DNA of 64,000 bases from Desulfamplus sp964425195 (GTDB lineage: Bacteria > Desulfobacterota > Desulfobacteria > Desulfobacterales > Desulfobacteraceae), in NCBI GenBank assembly GCA_964425195.1, contig CAYRLG010000020.1:1-64000 (forward strand), written 5' to 3'. Each line of letters begins with the position of its first letter. Position 1 is the stretch's first letter. Shown in pieces: positions 16,546-26,022 of the stretch. The position numbers were made by a program, and so were the translations under genes. Under the pieces are notes generated by a model that saw nothing but the letters and a program-made list of their open reading frames with translations, was not told the DNA's origin and made no database searches.

Positions 16546-19500
16546 TTATCCTCCCAATAATGAAATCTTCATCTTTTCAGCAATTTTTTCAAAAGAGGTA
16601 AGTGCTTTATAAAAATCAAAATTATTTATCTGCTCGTCAAGCTCTTTTATATCTTCTGCAATAGATAAGCCATTAACTAAAACTATTGAGTTACCAATCA
16701 AGCTCTTAAAACGCTCAAAACTTTCAGATGCATCAGGATTATCATTTTTGATATGCTCATAAAGCTCCAAGAAAATTGGTTGAACAACTTGCATATCAAG
16801 CTGGTTAATATCAATAGTGCTAATTTGCATATCAGTATCAACACTATCTGTTTGCTCTAAAACTTTTAATGAATCTAACAACTGATGTAGAGATTTGTCA
16901 AAACCTGACAGTAGAGCTATATAGTCAGAATCTCTTCTCTCTTTTATAGCCTTTTCTAATTCTGCTGCTGCTACATGTAAATTATAAGCAGATATATTGC
17001 CAGCAACACCCTTTATGGTATGAGCCATCCTTTCTGCTGTAGATAGATCGCCTTTTGCTATTTCTGTCTCTATCTCAACAGTTATAGAGGGATACTTTTT
17101 GGCAAAATCTATAAGAATATCTTTAAGCAGCCGTTTATTACCTCTTATTCGCGTTAAAGCTGCTTGAATATCAATACCTTCTAAATTTTCAGGAATATGT
17201 ATATCTATTTCACCACCCTTTATATCGATTTTTTGCAAATTATCGACATCAGCTATTTGGGAAACTTGCTCAACCCGATCTTCTAACTCTTTATCACTTT
17301 TGGGTTTAATCCACTTTGCAAGAGTTCTATACAACTCATTAGGATCGATTGGCTTACTGACATAATCATTCATTCCTGCTTCAATACACTCCTCTTTTGC
17401 TCCTGTCATGGCATGGGCAGTCATAGCAATAATCGGTAAATTTTCAAACTCTGGATTTTTCCTTATTAAGTTTGTAGCTTCATATCCACCCATAACAGGC
17501 ATCTGAATATCCATTAATACAAGCTCGTACGGTACTTCTTCTGATTGGTTTACTGCAAGTTGATTTCTAATTATCTCATCTAAAGCCTCTTTACCGTTAT
17601 TTGCGATATCGACACTTACACTTGCTCCTGCTAATATCTCTGTTGCAACCTGCTGATTTAAAATATTATCTTCAACCAGAAGAACTCTTGCACCTTTTAA
17701 CCTCTCCATATCTCTAATTATATCACTATTTTGATCACTATATGTAATGGATGCTTCAACAATATTATCATCATATCTATTTAATGTATCAGATTGAACC
17801 ACCTCTCTGCTAAATACCTCCATTATTGTGTTGAACATCAGTGAAGCATTCACAGGCTTCATCAAAAAGGCTTTAATTCCAGCCTTTTCTCCCTGTTTGA
17901 CCACGTGATCACGACCAAAGGCTGTTATCATAACAATAAGAGGTAAATTAACAAGATTGGGGTTTTGCTTTATCTTTTTAGATGTCTCAATTCCATCTAT
18001 CTCCGGCATTCTGTAATCCATCAAAACTAAGTCATAAGTTTCACCTTTAGCTGATGATCGTTCAAGTTCATCTATAGCCTTTTTCCCAGAGTCAACTGTA
18101 GTAACACTGAATCCAAAAGATTTAATTTGGTCTTCATATATTTGCAAAGCAGTTTTATTATCATCAACTATCAGAACCTTTAGCCCCTTTAGCTCGGAAG
18201 GGATGCCATAATCTTTTTTTGTTACACTAAAGCTCAATTTAAAGTCTGCTGTAAATGAAAAAGTACTTCCCTTTTCAATTTCGCTCTCTACACTTATTTG
18301 ACCGCCCATCATCTCAACTAAACGTTTAGATATGGTCAAACCAAGTCCTGTTCCTCCAAACTTTCGAGTTATGGAGCTATCTGCCTGAGAAAATGCACTG
18401 AACAGTTTGCTAACCTGCTCCTGAGTCATTCCAATTCCTGTGTCTGAAACTGAAAACTTAAGCCGGCATTGGGTATGCTCTTTTGTAGATATCTCATCCC
18501 CATTTTGTATTAATGGCTCAACACTATCAATAAGTTTAATACTTACAAATACATGACCAGACTCTGTAAACTTAACTGCATTATTGCAAAGGTTTATAAG
18601 AATTTGACCTAAGCGAAGAGGATCTCCAATCAATGAGAGAGGAACTCCTTTCTCTATTGTACTAATAAACTCAATCTCCTTTTCAGCAGCTTTTACAGAG
18701 ACGATATTTGCTACAGTCTCCATAACATCATCAAGATTAAAATCAACTTGCTCCATCTCTAATTTACCAGCTTCAATCTTAGAAAAATCAAGTATATCAT
18801 TAATAAGTCCAAGCAAAGATTTGGCAGAGGACTCTACTTTTGAAATATAATCGTACTGTTTAGGGGTAAGTCCAGTTTTAAGAGCAAGGGCAGAAAACCC
18901 TATGACAGCATTCATTGGAGTTCGTATTTCGTGGCTCATGTTGGCAAGAAATTCGTTCTTTGCCTTTGTTGCAGCTTCAGCCGACTCTTTTGCAAGTTTT
19001 AACTCCTCTACCCTCTTTCTTTCAGTGATGTCTTGTATCATCCCTTCGTAATAGAGCATATTCCCACTACTATCATTTATAATCTGTATATTCATAGATG
19101 CATCAATCATGCTTTTATCTTTACATAGAGCCTTATACTCAAAATTTTTTACATATCCTTGAGTATCTAAAATAGTTAGTAGCTCTTCTCTCTTAGCAGG
19201 ATCAGCATAAAGATCATTTGATAGATTTTTCACAGAAAGCAAAAGCTCTTCAGGTGAGTCATACTTAAGAATACGTGCCATAGCAGAGTTGGCAATTATA
19301 AATTTTCCGTCACGGGTGCTCTGAAACATCCCTTCCATAGCATTATTAAATATTTTTCTATACTTCTCTTCTGCTATTTTAAGTGCATCTATATGGGCAT
19401 TTATCTTCTCTCCCATCACTTTAAGCACAGATATAAAAGGCTGAAACTCAATAAACGGGCGATAATCTCTAACAAAATTGTAGTTACCTAAAGAGTAAGA

Positions 19501-20040
19501 GCTTACAATTTCATTAAGCTCTGAGAGTGGTTTTTTAAAAAAGTGTCTTAACAAAAATCCTGTTGCAGAGATAAGGGTTATCAAAATGGTGATAAGAGTT
19601 ATTATGGAATATTTCAGAAGCTGATAATTTTTTTCAATGTATAGTTTTCTTGTAAAACTTACAGCAATATTGCCAAGAACAATATTTTGATATTGGATAT
19701 CTGCTATTTTTTCAATGTTATCAAAATCATCCTTTTTATCTATATTTAAAATATCCTCTCCTTTGCGATCTTTTATAACCAGCTTTACTACTAAACCGTT
19801 TTTTGCAAAAGCGTTACCAATACCTTTAACTGCTTCGGTATTCATCTGCCAAAAAGGCTCTTTTAATGACTCTGTGAGATATTCTAAAAACTCCTCAGAC
19901 TCTTGCTCTAACTGATATATAGAGTACTTTGTGTTGACAATATAGATACAATAAATTGCAAGTATAAACACAAATAAAATCATAAGAACCAGACTGCTTA
20001 TAAGTCTATAAGAGATGGAGTTAAAAAAGAGTGTTTTCAT
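16546..20040 (-). CDS. hybrid sensor kinase (PAS-HisKA-HATPase-REC-REC-HPt)
   Basis: A 1164-residue BarA-like kinase. One helix lies at about 10-32 and a second at about 142-165, enclosing a small periplasmic region. A linker and a PAS domain at about 222-340 follow. Next come HisKA with FLANMSHEIRTPMNAV (His about 371), HATPase with the usual DTGIGM and GTGLGL boxes, two receivers starting at about 620 (VLIVDDN) and 783 (VLLVEDN), and a C-terminal HPt whose AHTIKGVAGN carries the phospho-His. Phosphate can thus travel within the protein to the HPt and on to the cyclase gene directly downstream. The solute-binding protein gene upstream is 20 bases away and is probably its periplasmic ligand sensor. 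AGGAAAA precedes the ATG. Confidence 0.92.
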   Translation of the reverse strand: MKTLFFNSISYRLISSLVLMILFVFILAIYCIYIVNTKYSIYQLEQESEEFLEYLTESLKEPFWQMNTEAVKGIGNAFAKNGLVVKLVIKDRKGEDILNIDKKDDFDNIEKIADIQYQNIVLGNIAVSFTRKLYIEKNYQLLKYSIITLITILITLISATGFLLRHFFKKPLSELNEIVSSYSLGNYNFVRDYRPFIEFQPFISVLKVMGEKINAHIDALKIAEEKYRKIFNNAMEGMFQSTRDGKFIIANSAMARILKYDSPEELLLSVKNLSNDLYADPAKREELLTILDTQGYVKNFEYKALCKDKSMIDASMNIQIINDSSGNMLYYEGMIQDITERKRVEELKLAKESAEAATKAKNEFLANMSHEIRTPMNAVIGFSALALKTGLTPKQYDYISKVESSAKSLLGLINDILDFSKIEAGKLEMEQVDFNLDDVMETVANIVSVKAAEKEIEFISTIEKGVPLSLIGDPLRLGQILINLCNNAVKFTESGHVFVSIKLIDSVEPLIQNGDEISTKEHTQCRLKFSVSDTGIGMTQEQVSKLFSAFSQADSSITRKFGGTGLGLTISKRLVEMMGGQISVESEIEKGSTFSFTADFKLSFSVTKKDYGIPSELKGLKVLIVDDNKTALQIYEDQIKSFGFSVTTVDSGKKAIDELERSSAKGETYDLVLMDYRMPEIDGIETSKKIKQNPNLVNLPLIVMITAFGRDHVVKQGEKAGIKAFLMKPVNASLMFNTIMEVFSREVVQSDTLNRYDDNIVEASITYSDQNSDIIRDMERLKGARVLLVEDNILNQQVATEILAGASVSVDIANNGKEALDEIIRNQLAVNQSEEVPYELVLMDIQMPVMGGYEATNLIRKNPEFENLPIIAMTAHAMTGAKEECIEAGMNDYVSKPIDPNELYRTLAKWIKPKSDKELEDRVEQVSQIADVDNLQKIDIKGGEIDIHIPENLEGIDIQAALTRIRGNKRLLKDILIDFAKKYPSITVEIETEIAKGDLSTAERMAHTIKGVAGNISAYNLHVAAAELEKAIKERRDSDYIALLSGFDKSLHQLLDSLKVLEQTDSVDTDMQISTIDINQLDMQVVQPIFLELYEHIKNDNPDASESFERFKSLIGNSIVLVNGLSIAEDIKELDEQINNFDFYKALTSFEKIAEKMKISLLGG

Positions 20041-20060
20041 CTATTTTCCTGTACCTCTAA

Positions 20061-20927
20061 CTATTCATAAATAGGCTCTACTAAAAGTTTTTGATACTGT
20101 TGTTTAAATTCATCTTCAGTGCTATCTTCATAAAAAGGCTTGAAACAATCAAAATATCGCTGTGTAGGAATCTCTTTTCGTAAAATAGTATTGATTTTAT
20201 CTATCATTGCTTTGCCCCAATCATTTTTAGGGCAGACAACATAGAGCATTAGATAATTTTGGCTCTCTTCGACTTTAAGTGCTAAAATCTTATCCTCAAC
20301 ACCTCTCTTTTTTGCAGCAAATTTTAGTGCAAAGTACCCGCCAATTGTGTAATCAATACGATTTCCTATTAACAGATTGATCTGCTGATCTGACACTTCA
20401 GAGGAGTAGGTTGCAGATAGATGAGGATCTTTTGAATGAACCTTTATTATAGAGTCAATTTTAGGTCCAAAGCTACGTCCAGATGGGTAGCCAAATTTTA
20501 GTTTGCTATCTTTTAAAGTTTTCTCTAAGGATAAGATATCTAAGCCTTTAAAAACAGAGTGATCATCTTTTCTGATAAAGATATGTATTGGCGGAACAAT
20601 GGCTGCTGGAATAGAGTAGTAAGCAAACTTTTCACGTTCAGGGTTTTTAGACAAAGATGAGCTGCAAAAGAGAGAGTCAGTCTTTAAATTATCCAATATT
20701 CTCTCAACATTACTGCTTAAACGCTCATGGTTGTACTCTTGTAGATTTTCAAAAATTATGTTTTCAATATCAGCTCCAACTCCGGTTACACCATCTTTAT
20801 CACAGATATATAGCGGTGGAGTACAGATGTGTCCCCACGTAATAGTATCTTTTGCATATAAATCTTTTTGTGCGATCAAAATAGATAAAGAAATTAAACA
20901 GAGTGTGAACATCCTATATCTCTTCAT
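20061..20927 (-). CDS. periplasmic solute-binding protein, family 3-like
   Basis: A 288-residue secreted protein with a signal peptide ending near LYA (residue 25), then a bilobed binding-protein fold of the amino-acid-binding (SBP family 3) type: ITWGHICTPPLYICDKDG, the hinge region FGYPSGRSFG and GNRIDYTIGGYFA. It resembles the orphan binding proteins found with signalling genes rather than transporters; no ABC permease or ATPase is adjacent. It heads an operon with the hybrid kinase and the cyclase, so it most likely delivers a ligand signal to the kinase, which itself has only a small periplasmic part. GGAGATAGGTT before the ATG supports the start. The ligand is unknown. Confidence 0.82.
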   Translation of the reverse strand: MKRYRMFTLCLISLSILIAQKDLYAKDTITWGHICTPPLYICDKDGVTGVGADIENIIFENLQEYNHERLSSNVERILDNLKTDSLFCSSSLSKNPEREKFAYYSIPAAIVPPIHIFIRKDDHSVFKGLDILSLEKTLKDSKLKFGYPSGRSFGPKIDSIIKVHSKDPHLSATYSSEVSDQQINLLIGNRIDYTIGGYFALKFAAKKRGVEDKILALKVEESQNYLMLYVVCPKNDWGKAMIDKINTILRKEIPTQRYFDCFKPFYEDSTEDEFKQQYQKLLVEPIYE

Positions 20928-21009
20928 AACCTATCTCCTTAACTGTTAAAAGGTTTTACAATATGCTCCTTTAATGCTTTACAACAGAGCGATGAGTCTT
21001 GAAGCGTAA

Positions 21010-22155
21010 CTATAAAAAAAGATGTAAATTAGGTCGATCAACCGTCTCTGGTGGTTGAGAATAATCTAAAAAGATCGCATCAATGTTTTTTAATATTTCT
21101 TGAGCACTATCTGCTTTGAGCAATCTTTTGCTTATACTATGTCCAAATTTAAATCCTGCTGCAAAATATGGTACAAACTTTTTAAACATCTTAACGGCTG
21201 TCCTCTCATCATAATGCTTAAGAAGCAGCGTGATCATCCGTATAGCTGTATGCCTGTAAATATCAGTTCCAAATGGAAACTTATTGTTAGTGCTGCTCGA
21301 CAGTAAGTTATTTTCACTGTTAGGGTAAGAGAAGTCGTTATTACTGCTGCTTAAAGATAGTCCATTAGAAATTGTGGAAAATATCCAAGGTCTTGCAACT
21401 GCCATCCGCCCGATTGAGATACCATCACAACTGCCTAACTGCAACATATTTTTACAATCTGATGGTTGAAAAATATTACCATTACCAAAAAGAGGTATAG
21501 ATACAGCCTCTTTTACTAATTTGATATGCTCCCATTTAGGGGGACGCAAACGTCTATCTGGAGCTAACCTTGGATGGAACACAAGTGCATCAGCTCCTGC
21601 ATCTTCAAACATAGCTGCCATTTTTGCTGCCTTAATTGCACCGTCAAGAGAGCTACTTTCCCAACCAATTCTGAATTTAACAAAAACAGGTATTGATACA
21701 GCCTGTCTCACTGCCTCAACAATTTTTTTTGCCAAATCTGGCTCTTTTAATAGTGCAGCCCCGCATCCCTTTTTGCATATTGCTGCTGCACAGCATCCAA
21801 AATTTAGATCAACTCCAAAAAATCCCTCATGTTCAACCCGTTTTGCTGCAATAGCCATGCCGTGAGGTTCTGATCCAAATATCTGACATACAAGATAGGG
21901 CAGCTCCTCATCTCTCCATTTAAACACATTAGAGGTATTACGGTTCTCCTGTGGAACTGCCTTTGCACTGCACATACCTGTAAATAGGAGTCCAAAACCT
22001 CCAAATTCTGCTACAAGCTCTCTGAATGCAACATTACCAAGACCAGCCATAGGGGCAAGAAAAAGTCGATTATTAACATTCCTGCCCTTTATTGTTATAG
22101 GTGAAGCAAGAAATGTCTTGTAGTTATCGTTATTTGATGAATGTTTATCTTCCAT
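21010..22155 (-). CDS. tRNA-dihydrouridine synthase
   Basis: A 381-residue FMN enzyme that reduces uridine to dihydrouridine in tRNA. The TIM barrel is clear: LAPMAGLGNVAFREL at the start, LVCQIFGSEP, VDLNFGCCAAAICKKGCGAALL around the catalytic Cys region, VPVFVKFRIGW-like strand, and the phosphate-binding GNGNIF and GISIGRMAVARPWIF. The class is DusB-like. It is longer than usual because a Ser/Asn-rich stretch of about 30 residues (around LSLSSSNND to STNNKFPF) interrupts the junction between barrel and helical domain. In the motif after LNFGC the usual Pro is Cys. It is a single gene between the amidohydrolase and the binding-protein operon; the start at 22155 has only a weak upstream site. 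Confidence 0.87.
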   Translation of the reverse strand: MEDKHSSNNDNYKTFLASPITIKGRNVNNRLFLAPMAGLGNVAFRELVAEFGGFGLLFTGMCSAKAVPQENRNTSNVFKWRDEELPYLVCQIFGSEPHGMAIAAKRVEHEGFFGVDLNFGCCAAAICKKGCGAALLKEPDLAKKIVEAVRQAVSIPVFVKFRIGWESSSLDGAIKAAKMAAMFEDAGADALVFHPRLAPDRRLRPPKWEHIKLVKEAVSIPLFGNGNIFQPSDCKNMLQLGSCDGISIGRMAVARPWIFSTISNGLSLSSSNNDFSYPNSENNLLSSSTNNKFPFGTDIYRHTAIRMITLLLKHYDERTAVKMFKKFVPYFAAGFKFGHSISKRLLKADSAQEILKNIDAIFLDYSQPPETVDRPNLHLFL

Positions 22156-22205
22156 TAACTTATATTGATTTCTTTGTATGAGATGTTAAATATTAATAGA
22201 ACAAG

Positions 22206-23048
22206 TTACAATCCAATAAGTTGAATAGCATTTTTAGATAGAACTTTCTCTTTATCCTCTTTTGGTATTCCAGACTCATTAATCTCTTTGTAATACCTTG
22301 TAGGTTTTAGTAAAGGATAATCGCTTCCTAAAATAATCTTATCTATAAGCCCAATATCTTTTGCCACCTTATATATATTACTGTCGTATAGAAATGGAGA
22401 TGCCGCAGTATCATACCAGACATTTTGTAAAACCTCTTTTGTCTCTTTTTTAAGAAGATGGTAAAAAAATATGCCCCCCCCCCAGTGTGCAAGAACTATC
22501 CTATTGTCAGGAAAAGTCTTTGCAAGTTTATAAATCTGCTCTAAGGTATTTGGGGTTTTACCAGGGTATTTATGTCCAACAGGCTCATTTGTGTGAATCA
22601 TAACCGGTAGATTGCCATATTTAAAGCATATCTCCATTACTGGTTTTAACTGCGATAACGCATAATTATCTATACCAGAGAGATAAAATGCAAGCTCACC
22701 TACTCCACAAAGCCCCCCTTTAATGCACCGTTCTGTCTCCTCTGCTGCACCTTGCCACTCCATATCAAAGCAGGCAAAGCCTTTTAGTCTATAAGGGTAC
22801 TTTGCAACTGCTTCCATTATATAATCGTTATTCTGTTTTGCTGTTTCTCCATCTTTCCACGGAAAGCCAAATATAACAGATAAAGAGACCTCATTTTCGT
22901 CCATCATATTAATTAGATCGTCAACTCCTACTATTTTAGAAGCACAAGAGTTGTAGAGCAGCTTGAAAGCAGGTTCATTATCAAAATATTTCTCCCTTGA
23001 AGTGCAGATATCATTAGGAAAAATATGGGTATGAAAATCTATAATCAT
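22206..23048 (-). CDS. amidohydrolase-2 family metal hydrolase
   Basis: A 280-residue TIM-barrel hydrolase. The metal ligands are visible: IDFHTHIFP at the N-terminus, VMIHTNEP and VLAHWGGG in the middle, and ILGSDYPLL near the end. The family (PF04909-like) contains decarboxylases and hydrolases; the substrate cannot be predicted. GAGGAT lies upstream of the ATG. The gene precedes dus on the same strand with 50 bases between and may be co-transcribed with it. Confidence 0.82.
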   Translation of the reverse strand: MIIDFHTHIFPNDICTSREKYFDNEPAFKLLYNSCASKIVGVDDLINMMDENEVSLSVIFGFPWKDGETAKQNNDYIMEAVAKYPYRLKGFACFDMEWQGAAEETERCIKGGLCGVGELAFYLSGIDNYALSQLKPVMEICFKYGNLPVMIHTNEPVGHKYPGKTPNTLEQIYKLAKTFPDNRIVLAHWGGGIFFYHLLKKETKEVLQNVWYDTAASPFLYDSNIYKVAKDIGLIDKIILGSDYPLLKPTRYYKEINESGIPKEDKEKVLSKNAIQLIGL

Positions 23049-23182
23049 AAGTCAAATATCCTCAATCATAGTAAAAAGAACAGGTTAATCAAAATTTACA
23101 ATGTAAGTAATGCAATTAATTTATATTATGGTTTATATACATATTTAAATACAACACTGTTATTGCTGTAATAAAAGTGATA

Positions 23183-23198
23183 GTGGTTAAATACTTGC
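23183..23198 (+). promoter_or_regulatory. possible sigma-54 promoter of the LuxR-type regulator
   Basis: GTGGTTAAATACTTGC has GG at 23185-23186 and GC at 23197-23198 with ten bases between and a good TTGC -12 element, but TGGTTA is a poor -24 match. Transcription would start near 23210, about 90 bases before the gene. Confidence 0.4.
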
Positions 23199-23300
23199 TT
23201 GTATAAACAAATAAAGATATTAATCTTTATTAGCAACCTATTTTTACTTGTTGCGTTTTTAAGAAAGGATAACATATCTATTTTATAGGATAATATTACG

Positions 23301-23942
23301 ATGATTAAAGTACTTCTTGCAGATGACCATAAAATTGTTCGTGAAGGTCTTCGTCGTATAATTGAAGAGAGTGGTGAGATGGAGGTTGTTGCTGAGGCTT
23401 CTGACGGTAATGAGGCGATACAGAAAACACTTAAGTTTAAACCAGATGTTGCTGTAGTAGATATATCCATGCCACCCGGAATGGATGGACTTGAGGTTGT
23501 ATCTCGGCTTAAGTTCCAGTTGCCTTCAATGCCCGTGTTAATTTTGACTATGCACGATGAAGAGCAGTATGTAGTAAGGGCTATAGAAGCTGGAGCAATG
23601 GGATATGTTACCAAACAGTCTGCACCAGAACAACTTGTAGATGCAGTAAAAAAACTCTATTCAGGTGGACGATATCTTACGGAAAAGGCAAGTGAGGCAT
23701 TAGCAATGAGGGTTGTAAGAGGTGAGAGTAGTAAATCTGGTGCAGAATCGCTATCTATGAGAGAGCTTCAAGTGCTCCGTAAACTTGCCCAAGGACAGAC
23801 TAACCACGAAATAGCAGAGAGTTACCATATTAGTGTGAAAACTGTAGATACTTACAGATCAAGAATATTGAAAAAACTTAATCTACGAAATAATGCCGAA
23901 CTTTCGCGATTTGCAATTCAAAGCAAACTTATTGAGTTATAA
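23301..23942 (+). CDS. NarL/LuxR-family response regulator
   Basis: A 213-residue two-domain regulator: an N-terminal receiver (Asp 8-9 and phospho-Asp about 54 in AVVDISMPPG, LTMHD and VTKQSA at the switch positions) and a C-terminal LuxR-type HTH at about 145-205 (SMRELQVLRKLAQGQTNHEI, then ISVKTVDTYRSRILKKL). In the receiver the conserved Lys is present in YVTKQ, but the usual following Pro is Gln. No kinase gene is adjacent; an unlinked kinase or one of the many in this window must serve it. AGGATAATATTACG precedes the ATG. It is convergent with the MFS gene at 23973 with a 30-base gap. Confidence 0.9.
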   Translation: MIKVLLADDHKIVREGLRRIIEESGEMEVVAEASDGNEAIQKTLKFKPDVAVVDISMPPGMDGLEVVSRLKFQLPSMPVLILTMHDEEQYVVRAIEAGAMGYVTKQSAPEQLVDAVKKLYSGGRYLTEKASEALAMRVVRGESSKSGAESLSMRELQVLRKLAQGQTNHEIAESYHISVKTVDTYRSRILKKLNLRNNAELSRFAIQSKLIEL

Positions 23943-23972
23943 AAATTTAGAACTGCCAAATTCAAATAGAAT

Positions 23973-25196
23973 CTAACTATCAGAGTATGTAAAGCCTGTA
24001 AACAGAAGAACTCCTATTAACATAAAAGCGGCTCCACATAGAAAAATAATATCAAGAGTAAAATAGTCCATTGCAACTCCAGCCCCCATTGAGCCAACCA
24101 TCATTCCAAGGCTATGAGCAACAGTAATAATTGCCATAACAGATGCCATTGCACATTTTTCGTTTCCCTTAATTAAGGTTAGAGCCATGAGAGGAGGCAT
24201 TGATATCCCACCGCCAACGCCAAAAACAGATACAGAAAATATAAGTTCTATATATGATGAGGATTTAAACATCATAAGCATCGCAATAGCGCATATAACT
24301 CCACCTACAACAACCATTATGCGGCGGTTATATCTATATCTGTCCGAGATATAACCCATTGGAAGTTGTAGTATTCCGCTCACAAACACTCCAAGAGTTA
24401 CAAGAACACCGATTGAAGCTGCTGAGATATCAGGAAATCTATTTTGGACCAAAATAGGCATAAAACACCAAATAATACCAATACATCCAGTATAGACAAA
24501 TCTATAAACAAAAAATCCTGTTAACTCCATATCTCTTATAAGAAAAGACCATGGAATTGGAGGTCGCTCCTTATATTTGATATATTCGTGATCAATAGAT
24601 GGCAGATAGAACATAGATAGTATAAGTCCTGCGAGCGATAGCAAACCCATGCAGATAAATGCGGCATCAAGCGACCAAAAATCACTGATTACGCCACCCA
24701 TTATTGGTCCAAGACTTAAACTTGCAAACATAGAGAGATTAAAAAGGCTCATTGATTGCCCCTCCATACCTTCTGGAGTTATCTCTCCAACGTATGCTTG
24801 AACCACAGGCATAACCATAGCAGATGCTATGCCTTGTAAAGAGCGAATAATAATCAGTGAAGAGACGGTAGATGTCATAAGAAAGGCTAAGGAGACCAAG
24901 GCATAGCCTGTAAGACCAGCTATTATAAAAGGCTTTCGCCCTTTTTTATCTGAAAGTCTTCCAAAATAGGGAAGAAGCAGGGTTCTTGACAGTGAGAATG
25001 AGCCAAAGATTAACCCTACATATATTCCAGCAGCTCCCATGTTTTTGGCATATACAGGCAAAAGAGGTACTACAATCCCAACACCTGTAATGGTTGCAAA
25101 TATAGTGAAAAAAAGGGTAAGAAAAATCTTTTTTTCGGCAGATGGAATAGCTATTAGCCCCTTCATTTTGCCTATATAATTAAGTTCTGGTTCCAT
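23973..25196 (-). CDS. MFS transporter (drug:H+ antiporter type)
   Basis: A 407-residue major facilitator with about 12 helices. The signature loop between helices 2 and 3 is readable as YFGRLSDKKGRKPFI, and the second half has its counterpart MGYISDRYRYNRRIMV. The motif GIASAMVMPVVQAYVGEI in the fifth-helix region is typical of efflux members. The substrate is unknown. The annotated ATG has a weak site; an ATG ten codons later (after AGGCAAA) is an equally possible start. Confidence 0.85.
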   Translation of the reverse strand: MEPELNYIGKMKGLIAIPSAEKKIFLTLFFTIFATITGVGIVVPLLPVYAKNMGAAGIYVGLIFGSFSLSRTLLLPYFGRLSDKKGRKPFIIAGLTGYALVSLAFLMTSTVSSLIIIRSLQGIASAMVMPVVQAYVGEITPEGMEGQSMSLFNLSMFASLSLGPIMGGVISDFWSLDAAFICMGLLSLAGLILSMFYLPSIDHEYIKYKERPPIPWSFLIRDMELTGFFVYRFVYTGCIGIIWCFMPILVQNRFPDISAASIGVLVTLGVFVSGILQLPMGYISDRYRYNRRIMVVVGGVICAIAMLMMFKSSSYIELIFSVSVFGVGGGISMPPLMALTLIKGNEKCAMASVMAIITVAHSLGMMVGSMGAGVAMDYFTLDIIFLCGAAFMLIGVLLFTGFTYSDS

Positions 25197-25312
25197 GAAG
25201 GTGCTTTATATCTATTTTTATGGGGGTTTGCAATACCTACTATTTTGAGCTGTAGATGGAGATTTTATCTTTAAAATACTTACAAAAAATTATAAACCTC
25301 TCTCCCACAGCA

Positions 25313-25948
25313 CTATCGTATAAAGTTGGTCATCACTTTTGGACTCTGTTCAGGTGGTGGAAGCTCTTTTTTACCAAATTCTCTTAACTTCATCAGCCAT
25401 GCCATATTTTTTCCAAGAACTGACATAATCTGTTTGCCCTCTCCATCTTGATCCATCTCTCCAGGGTTCATTCCATGGGCAACATTCCAGTAGTTGGAAC
25501 TTGGTATTATCATTTCAGAATAAAGAAGATAGTGGTTTAACGAATCCATTGTAGAGACTCCACCAGAGCGTCTTACGGCTGCAACAGATGCCCCCACTTT
25601 ATGCCTCATCATACCGCTATTTACTGAAAATACAAAAAAAGCTCTATCAAGAAACGATTTCATTCTCCCTGCCACTCCTGAAAAGTGGACGGGAGAACCT
25701 AACAAAATCCCGTCAGCAGACTTCATTTTTTGAATCCAGTCGTTAACAGGATCATCTTCAAATGCACATCTTTCATTCTTTTTCTTTGCACAGGTGAAAC
25801 AGGCAACACATCCGTGAATATGCTCTTTACCTACGTTGATAAGCTCTGTCTCAATACCCTCTTTTTGGAGTTCATCAATAACTATGTTCAATGAACATGC
25901 CGTATTACCGTTTTTTCTTGGGCTTCCGTTAAATGCTATAACTTTCAT
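25313..25948 (-). CDS. flavodoxin-fold iron-sulfur flavoprotein / NADPH-dependent FMN reductase family
   Basis: A 211-residue protein with the FMN-binding start FNGSPRKNGNTA, a cysteine cluster CVACFTCAKKKNERC suited to an iron-sulfur cluster, and the second FMN loop GSPVHFSGVAGRMKSFLDR. It belongs to the iron-sulfur flavoprotein (Isf)-like family common in anaerobes, where members reduce quinones, oxygen species or unknown acceptors. AAGGAGAG stands before the ATG. It lies downstream of nothing obvious: the flagellar motE gene ends 74 bases after its start on the same strand, and the MFS gene follows at 25196. Confidence 0.85.
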   Translation of the reverse strand: MKVIAFNGSPRKNGNTACSLNIVIDELQKEGIETELINVGKEHIHGCVACFTCAKKKNERCAFEDDPVNDWIQKMKSADGILLGSPVHFSGVAGRMKSFLDRAFFVFSVNSGMMRHKVGASVAAVRRSGGVSTMDSLNHYLLYSEMIIPSSNYWNVAHGMNPGEMDQDGEGKQIMSVLGKNMAWLMKLREFGKKELPPPEQSPKVMTNFIR

Positions 25949-26022
25949 ATTACTCTCCTTGTTTTGTAATTTAACTATTAACTATTCAAAACGTTGTGAC
26001 TGTTTAACATTTTACTATCAAA

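Noticed and set aside
22470..22490. Runs of C (also near 10162 and 49066) as frameshift or phase-variation tracts
   Set aside because: The two tracts inside genes leave the frames intact and lie in ordinary Gly/Pro codons; nothing indicates switching.
23126..23614. 162-residue minus-strand open frame across the LuxR-type regulator start
   Set aside because: It is Ser/Thr-rich text antisense to a clear receiver domain; the regulator frame has all family motifs.
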